The notes under the pieces were generated by a model. It saw only the letters and a list, made by a program, of their open reading frames with translations, searched no databases and had not been told where the DNA came from. The position numbers and the translations under genes are program-made. Shown here piece after piece: positions 41,429 to 45,971 of a DNA stretch of 45,971 nt; position 1 is the first letter of the stretch; the number at the start of each line of letters is the position of its first letter. This DNA is from Candidatus Zixiibacteriota bacterium (GTDB lineage Bacteria > RBG-13-66-14 > B26-G2 > WVWN01). The DNA lies in NCBI GenBank assembly GCA_030613505.1, contig JAUWLW010000024.1, forward strand, positions 1 to 45,971, written 5' to 3'.

Positions 41429-42679
41429 GTGGCGCAAACTATTATAGAAAAGATCATCGCCGCCCATTCCGGGGACGACGTCTTTCCCGGTGCGACGGTT
41501 TGGCTCGAGCTCGACGTGCGCGCCGCGCGCGACTTCGGCGGCGCCAACGTCGTCAAGAACTTCGACCGACATTATACCTCGATGCCGGTGGCCGACGCCG
41601 GCAAGACGTTCTTCACCTTCGACTGCGTCGTCCCCGCCAAAGATATCCCCTACGCCAACAACCAACAGCTGTGCCGCGAGTTCGCGGCCCGACAGGGTAT
41701 TAAAGTATACGACGTCGACGCCGGCATAGGCTCGCACGTCCTGATGGAAGAGGGGCTTGCGCGCCCGGGCGGAACGGTAGTCAACACCGACAGCCACATG
41801 AACATAGTGGGCGCCATCGGCTGCCTGGGCCAGGGTATGGGCGACGCCGACATAGCCTTCGCCTTCCGCACCGGCCGCACCTGGCTCGAGGTCCCGCCCT
41901 CCGTCAAAGTTGTACTGAAGGGTAAATATAAATGGCCGACTACGGCCAAGGACGTGGCGCTCGCGATGCTCCGCGAGTTCGGCTCGAGCGGCCTATTGGG
42001 CAAGGCGGTGGAGCTGTACGGGCCCGCGGCGGAAGTCCTATCGGTCGAGGAGAGGATTACCGTAGCGTCGATGGCGACGGAGATGGGGGCCATCGCCATA
42101 TTCGTTCCCCCCAGTGAAGAAGTGCTCGCGTGGTGCGAGGGGACCGCGGGGGTCGAAGTCGGGGGCGTCTACGCCGACGAGGACGCCTCCTACGAAGCGA
42201 CGTACGAGCTCGACGTCGACGGCCTCGAGCCGCTGGTGGCGTGCCCGCCGTCGCCGGCGGACGTCAAAGCCGTGAGTGAGGTCGTCGGCAAGGAAATAAA
42301 CTCGGCCTTCTTCGGCTCGTGCACCAACGGTCGCATCGACGACTTCCGCGCCGTCGGCCGCTTGATGTCGGGCCGGCCCGTCGCCGCCGGCGTAATGGCG
42401 TACGCCGTCCCGGCTACGCGGCGGGTTTACGGCGCGATGTTGGTGGAAGGCTTGACCGCGGAGCTCTTCGGGGACGGGTTCGTCGTGTCCAACGCCGGTT
42501 GCGGCGGCTGCGCCCAGGGCCAGATCGGCATGACGGGCAAGGACGAGGTCCAGGTTTCGACCTCCAACCGTAACTTCCCCGGCAAACAAGGCGCCGGCGA
42601 GACGTACCTGTGTTCGCCGGTCACGGCCGCGGCCTCGGCTCTTATGGGGACTATCACCGACCCGCGGGAGGTGGCCTGA
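41429..42679 (+). CDS. Divergent LeuC-type hydro-lyase large subunit with altered active site
   Basis: 416 residues from GTG. Fe-S ligands are intact: Cys298 (GSCTNGR), Cys358 and Cys361 (AGCGGC). The two usual histidine motifs are changed. The S-H-D site reads A-R-D (33-35), and D-H-x-x-P reads DCVVP with Cys66. The G-A-D-S-H-T site reads NTDSHMNIVGAIG (119-131). Family members need these residues for dehydration chemistry, so substrate or mechanism probably differs from the copy at 31874. Its small subunit follows at three bases. A homoaconitase or dimethylmalate-dehydratase role is possible; none can be proved here. Confidence 0.82.
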   Translation: MAQTIIEKIIAAHSGDDVFPGATVWLELDVRAARDFGGANVVKNFDRHYTSMPVADAGKTFFTFDCVVPAKDIPYANNQQLCREFAARQGIKVYDVDAGIGSHVLMEEGLARPGGTVVNTDSHMNIVGAIGCLGQGMGDADIAFAFRTGRTWLEVPPSVKVVLKGKYKWPTTAKDVALAMLREFGSSGLLGKAVELYGPAAEVLSVEERITVASMATEMGAIAIFVPPSEEVLAWCEGTAGVEVGGVYADEDASYEATYELDVDGLEPLVACPPSPADVKAVSEVVGKEINSAFFGSCTNGRIDDFRAVGRLMSGRPVAAGVMAYAVPATRRVYGAMLVEGLTAELFGDGFVVSNAGCGGCAQGQIGMTGKDEVQVSTSNRNFPGKQGAGETYLCSPVTAAASALMGTITDPREVA

Positions 42680-42681
42680 TC

Positions 42682-43236
42682 GTGGCAAGGACCACGGTTA
42701 TAGAGGGCCGCGTATGGCCCGTCGTCGACGCCTCGGGGACGTACCTGAACGACGTCGATACGGACCAGATCTACCACAACGCCTACATTGCGGTAACGGA
42801 CGTGGACGAGATGGGTCGGTACGCCTTCGGCAACCTCGCCGGCTGGGGGGATTTCCCGACGAAGGCGGAACCCGGCGACATCCTGGTGGTGGGCGCGAAC
42901 TTCGGCGCGGGCTCGAGCCGACAGCACGCCGTCGACTGCTTCCGTACGCTGGGCGTCGCCGGCGTCGTGGGCATCTCCTTCGGCGCGATTTACAAGCGAA
43001 ACGCGGTAAACGCCGGGTGGCCTCTCGTCGAATGCCCGGACTTGCTAAAGCTGGAGCTCGCGGCCGGCGACGTTTTGCGGGTAAACTTTAAGACGGGCGA
43101 GCTGGAAAACCGCACCCGCGGCAAGCTCGCGGCGGCGAGGCCGTTCTCGCGCGTGCAGATGGACGTTTACCTGGCCGGCGACCTCTTCGCCTACGGCTCG
43201 AGCCTCGGCGGTAAAAGCGCCGGGCGCCTAAGATGA
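42682..43236 (+). CDS. Divergent LeuD-type hydro-lyase small subunit
   Basis: 184 residues from GTG 42682, eight bases after GGGAGGTGG. DVDTDQIYHNAYIAVTD replaces the usual NTD-x-I-x-P-G-R-Y motif (no Gly-Arg), and the swivel motif reads GANFGAGSSRQHA in place of FGCGSSREHA. It is longer at the C-terminus than the copy at 33250. Both features match a large subunit with non-standard active-site residues, so the pair is likely a specialised hydro-lyase. Its stop overlaps the end of the convergent lysine-dehydrogenase gene. Confidence 0.8.
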   Translation: MARTTVIEGRVWPVVDASGTYLNDVDTDQIYHNAYIAVTDVDEMGRYAFGNLAGWGDFPTKAEPGDILVVGANFGAGSSRQHAVDCFRTLGVAGVVGISFGAIYKRNAVNAGWPLVECPDLLKLELAAGDVLRVNFKTGELENRTRGKLAAARPFSRVQMDVYLAGDLFAYGSSLGGKSAGRLR

Positions 43237-44370
43237 CCTCTTCGAGAACTTCAGACCGCGGCTTTCCAGCGCCGCCATAAAAGGCCCGGGCTCGAACGCG
43301 ACCTCCGGCGGAAATGCGCCGGCTTTTTTTGCGCCGCTTCGGGCCAACGTCGCCGCGGCGACGGCGACCGGGAGGCCGGTGGTCCGCTGCATGGCCGTAA
43401 GGCCGCTCGCGGCGTCGGCGTAATCGACGAGCTCGAGCGACGCGGCCCTCTCTTCGCCTCGAGCCGTACCCGTGGCCCAACACTTTACGAGCACGACGTC
43501 GTCTTCGCCTTCGGGTAAGGCCGAGGCCAGGCGTTCGGCGAGCACGTCGCGGGGCTTGATTCGTACGCCGTCGATGGAGACCTCTTCCTCGCTCGCCAGG
43601 CCGAGGTCGAAGAGAGGTTTGACCGCGGCGCAGTGGCCCGGGTACCTGATCGTTTTATAGTCCAGTTCGCGCACCAGGCCGCGGTACGTGTGCGGAAGCG
43701 TCGAGGCGCCGCCCGACGTGTGGAACGCCTCGAGCCGGCCCAAGGGCGGAAAGTCGAGGTCCTCGACGCCGGTGAGGGGCGGCGCCGTCGCGACGTCGCC
43801 GTCTTTCAGTATCAGGCACGGCTCGGCGTATTCGTTTATCAGGCCGTATACCGAAAAGACGAGGGCGTAACCGAGCGGCGGCTGGGGTTCGCGGGGCAGG
43901 CCGCCGACGCGCAGGTGTACGTCGCGAACGCCGTCGAACGCGGATATCAGCGCCGCGGCCAGGACGTTCGTCATGCCGGGCGCGAGGCCCATATCCGGGA
44001 CGACGGTCACGCCCGCGGCCTTCGCCTCCTCGTTCAGCGCGAGCTCGGCGGCGACGACATCGTTGTTGCCGCCCATGTCGACGAAGTGGGCGCCGGCGCG
44101 TATCGCCTCCCGGGCGAGCGTCAGGTTGTATCGGTACGGCGCCGCGGACACGCACACGTCGTGGCCGGCGACCAGTTTCCTGACCTCGTCTTCGTCGCCG
44201 GCGTCGACCGCGGCGGCCCGGGTCAGGCCGCCTCCCCGCGTGCGCGCGAGCTCCTCCGCCCGCGCCGCGTCCACGTCGGCCACGGTCACCTCGTCGAATA
44301 ACGGGTGGGTCGCGAAATCGCGCAGTACCGCCTCGGCCATCCGGCCCGCGCCTATGATGACGGCTTTCAT
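43228..44370 (-). CDS. L-lysine 6-dehydrogenase / saccharopine dehydrogenase-like protein
   Basis: 380 residues. Rossmann start MKAVIIGAGRMAEAVLRDF, then SAAPYRYNLTLAREAI, VVPDMGLAPGMTNVLAA, GGLPREPQPPLGYALVFS, AFHTSGGASTLPHTYRG, ELDYKTIRYPGHC and GVRIKPRDVL. These match lysine 6-dehydrogenase (LysDH) of Geobacillus closely in order and wording and, more distantly, saccharopine dehydrogenases. LysDH makes 2-aminoadipate 6-semialdehyde from lysine with NAD. The role is not certain; lysine degradation or a related amino-acid step is the best guess. The gene is convergent with the divergent hydro-lyase pair. Confidence 0.85.
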   Translation of the reverse strand: MKAVIIGAGRMAEAVLRDFATHPLFDEVTVADVDAARAEELARTRGGGLTRAAAVDAGDEDEVRKLVAGHDVCVSAAPYRYNLTLAREAIRAGAHFVDMGGNNDVVAAELALNEEAKAAGVTVVPDMGLAPGMTNVLAAALISAFDGVRDVHLRVGGLPREPQPPLGYALVFSVYGLINEYAEPCLILKDGDVATAPPLTGVEDLDFPPLGRLEAFHTSGGASTLPHTYRGLVRELDYKTIRYPGHCAAVKPLFDLGLASEEEVSIDGVRIKPRDVLAERLASALPEGEDDVVLVKCWATGTARGEERAASLELVDYADAASGLTAMQRTTGLPVAVAAATLARSGAKKAGAFPPEVAFEPGPFMAALESRGLKFSKRSS

Positions 44371-44422
44371 CTCGCCTGTTGTCCTCTCGATAGCACCAGG
44401 AGGTTACGGCGGCGAGCCGTCT

Positions 44423-44608
44423 TTGTCAAGCGCCGAAATTAAAGGCCGGGATTTCGAGGCCGCGCTCGACTACTTTCGGAGGGAACACCGCGCGATCGTG
44501 ATCGCGGTCATGCGGGGGGATAAAGGGCACGTCAACCCGGAGGTGGACCTCCGGCTCGAGGCGGGCGACGACCTCGCCGTTATCGCCCTCGACGAACCGC
44601 GGATATAG
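44423..44608 (+). pseudogene. Orphan TrkA-C-like fragment
   Basis: 61 residues if TTG 44423 is used; no good Shine-Dalgarno sequence is near it (AGGAGG lies about 20 bases upstream). The peptide matches the C-terminal end of a TrkA-C/RCK-type potassium-channel regulatory domain: AIVIAVMRGD, NPEVDLRLEAGDDLAVIA. There is no membrane or RCK_N part upstream; that region is occupied by the antisense lysine-dehydrogenase gene. It could be the remnant of a lost channel gene or a free-standing small domain. Confidence 0.5.
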
Positions 44609-44626
44609 GGAAACGTTATCGGTATA

Positions 44627-44654
44627 AAAAAGCCGGCCCGGGGGCCGGCTTTTT
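44627..44654. terminator. Bidirectional terminator before the beta-propeller gene
   Basis: AAAAAGCCGGCC / GGCCGGCTTTTT, a 12-bp stem with a CGGG loop, followed by a T-run on both strands. It separates the TrkA-C-like fragment from the convergent beta-propeller gene. Confidence 0.9.
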
Positions 44655-44665
44655 AGCGGTCGCGG

Positions 44666-45667
44666 TTAATTTGAGAATAACGCCTTAATCTTACCGATAG
44701 ACGCCGGTGTAACCGCCGGGCAAGCTACGTAATGGAGGATTATGGGCGTAGAACCGCAATTGCCGACGGCCCAACCCTCCTCCGGCGATATGAAACTCAC
44801 GCCTTTAAGGACCGTACCGGGCGGCGCGGGCGAATGGACTTGGAACCATTGCCCGCCGCGAAAATGCAGTATGGTGTTCCCGGCCCCCACGATCCACGCG
44901 TCTTCGGTCGATATCACGTCTACGTCGTGGAGGTCGCATTTGACCGGCGAGGGTTTGATTTCCCACTCGTTGGCGGCGTAGCATATTATCGTGCCGCCGT
45001 CGCCGCAGGCATAGCCGAAGTAATACCAGTCGAAATCAACAGCACGCAATGTCTGCCGAGTCGGCGACGGGTACTTATCCCACCGGAAATACCCATAGTT
45101 CGGGATCGCGATTAGGCCGTTCTCGCCGACGGCCCAGACTCGCATGTGCGACCCCGCGTACGCGATCCCGTAAACCGTCTCGTCGAAGGTCGTCCTCTCG
45201 GCTTCCCAGCCTCCGAAACCGCCGGACCAAATTTGGCCGCTGGCGTTCTTCCCGGCCGCCCAGAAGCCGTCCGCCCACAGGTAATGGATAGTGTGAATGT
45301 CGGTCGCGTTAGGCGTGGCGACCTTATCCCAGGAACCTTCGGCCGAGGGCGACGTTGGATGCCGGTAGAAACCCAGCATCGTTCCATCGTCACCACCTGC
45401 CCAACCGAAGTTTTGATAACTTTCGTTGAGCCCGACGGCGTGAAGGTCGGCCGTCGTCAGGTTATGTTCGTACCGTTCCCAACCGTCTTCCGAGTAGTGG
45501 AGGAGCAAGCCGACGTTGCCGCAGATCCATCCGTTGTCCGTAGTTTTGAAATCCACGTCGTTTAAGACGCCCCCGCACGGCGCCGGGACGACGTACCAAC
45601 CGGCAAAGGCGCTGGCCGCGCCCCACACAACTGCCAAGGCCGTTACAGCGGTAGTTTTCCCCGCCAT
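44666..45667 (-). CDS. Secreted beta-propeller (YCF48/BNR-like) protein
   Basis: 333 residues with AAGGAGAG before the ATG. Signal peptide (about 1-22, ending near AFA-G). Six or so repeats carry the W-x-[CV]-G-x-x-G-x-[IL] pattern (DNGWICGNVGLLLHY, DAWIVGAGNTILHF, EEGWAVGNCGS), typical of YCF48/BNR-like sensor propellers. There is no transmembrane C-terminus, and the last 20 residues (TPASIGKIKALFSN) may be a sorting tail. Likely secreted or surface-attached. Function unknown. Confidence 0.83.
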   Translation of the reverse strand: MAGKTTAVTALAVVWGAASAFAGWYVVPAPCGGVLNDVDFKTTDNGWICGNVGLLLHYSEDGWERYEHNLTTADLHAVGLNESYQNFGWAGGDDGTMLGFYRHPTSPSAEGSWDKVATPNATDIHTIHYLWADGFWAAGKNASGQIWSGGFGGWEAERTTFDETVYGIAYAGSHMRVWAVGENGLIAIPNYGYFRWDKYPSPTRQTLRAVDFDWYYFGYACGDGGTIICYAANEWEIKPSPVKCDLHDVDVISTEDAWIVGAGNTILHFRGGQWFQVHSPAPPGTVLKGVSFISPEEGWAVGNCGSTPIILHYVACPAVTPASIGKIKALFSN

Positions 45668-45919
45668 TTTACACTCTCCTTGATTGCGCGATTTCGTCTA
45701 CTCCGACTCAATTAGTATTATAAACTATATAATTTTTCAAGTATAAAATATCAGTCGGCGTCAAGCGCTCATTTTCTGTGACCGGCGATGAAATTTCCGG
45801 TTTCGTTTAAGTCGCTTTTAAGGTTCACGTATTCGTTAGTAGGCAAGCGTTAGCTTATCTCGCCGCCGATACGGGGGATAATAAAAAAGCTTGACTTAGC
45901 CGTAGTACCGGGTTTGGCC
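45668..45919. other. AT-rich intergenic region
   Basis: No convincing gene. Close to the propeller gene it is AT-rich and contains a minus-strand TATAAT (45722-45717) without a well-spaced -35. Farther on, an A/T run at about 45890 lies just downstream of the possible minus-strand gene end at 45920 and could be part of a terminator. Nothing else was recognised. Confidence 0.6.
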
Positions 45920-45970
45920 CTATGTCGATTCGCGCTTGTAGTGTGCCGGCTCGGCGAGAATGTCCCACGC
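45920..45970 (-). CDS. Possible C-terminal end of a gene running off the window
   Basis: On the minus strand an open frame enters at the window edge and ends at TAG 45922-45920. The readable tail is AWDILAEPAHYKREST, which looks like coding sequence, but 16 residues are too few to name a family or to exclude chance. Confidence 0.3.
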   Translation of the reverse strand, partial: AWDILAEPAHYKREST

Positions 45971-45971
45971 C

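Noticed and set aside
1-45971. CRISPR array, tRNA, rRNA, insertion sequence, prophage or att site
   Set aside because: No regularly spaced short repeats, cloverleaf, transposase or integrase-like protein, or flanking direct repeats were seen by eye.

Overview
The window is GC-rich bacterial chromosome, densely packed, with several GTG and TTG starts. Lipoprotein signals, an ExbB/ExbD/TonB-like machine and C-terminal beta-barrels point to a diderm (Gram-negative) cell. The gene mix (AgmX/GltJ-like proteins, a peptidase-propeller-barrel fusion, a citryl-CoA route, LeuCD-type hydro-lyases) suggests an uncultured, probably anaerobic or microaerobic lineage of the FCB/delta-like or candidate-phylum kind. 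I cannot name the phylum from this sequence alone.

Layout. (1) 204-9671, plus strand: a putative trans-envelope energy-transducing machine made of a giant TPR lipoprotein, a small membrane protein, ExbB/TolQ, two ExbD/TolR and two AgmX/GltJ-type TonB-like proteins, closed by a terminator. (2) 9821-17041, plus strand: a double Wzz-like chain-length protein, a 1400-residue O-antigen ligase/polymerase-like TPR protein, and histidinol-phosphate aminotransferase (hisC). (3) 17103-25592, minus strand: an rqcP-pheS-pheT-coiled coil-zapA-ROK kinase-metallopeptidase/barrel run, then a beta-barrel-like gene with its own promoter.

(4) 25804-34217, plus strand, is the most interesting region: an 11-12 gene operon. 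It encodes a two-subunit citryl-CoA (or succinyl-CoA) synthetase whose large subunit carries a fused 2x[4Fe-4S]-type ferredoxin domain, an MFS carrier, an arsenate-reductase-like phosphatase, a degenerate nucleotidyltransferase and a citryl-CoA lyase with all three catalytic residues. An HD hydrolase, a LeuC/LeuD-type hydro-lyase with a 42-residue membrane peptide encoded between the subunits, and a lipoprotein follow. (5) 34283-37583: a CRP/FNR-family regulator and an Fe-S protein with a well-placed FNR-like operator; then, from its own promoter, an isocitrate/homoisocitrate-type dehydrogenase followed by hicBA.

(6) 37722-45971: a ferredoxin-nitroreductase, an AT-rich membrane-anchored ThuA-like protein (probably acquired), two paralogous small secreted proteins, a barrel-like protein, a second and divergent LeuC/LeuD pair, a lysine 6-dehydrogenase-like enzyme on the other strand, a short TrkA-C-like piece, a beta-propeller secreted protein and the possible end of another gene.

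Working model (inference): the split citrate-cleavage set, the hydro-lyase and the dehydrogenase form a citrate/isocitrate module of a reductive or reversible TCA cycle, as known for citryl-CoA synthetase plus citryl-CoA lyase in Hydrogenobacter thermophilus. The fused iron-sulfur domain, the divergent second hydro-lyase and the embedded membrane peptide are the parts that do not fit a standard description.
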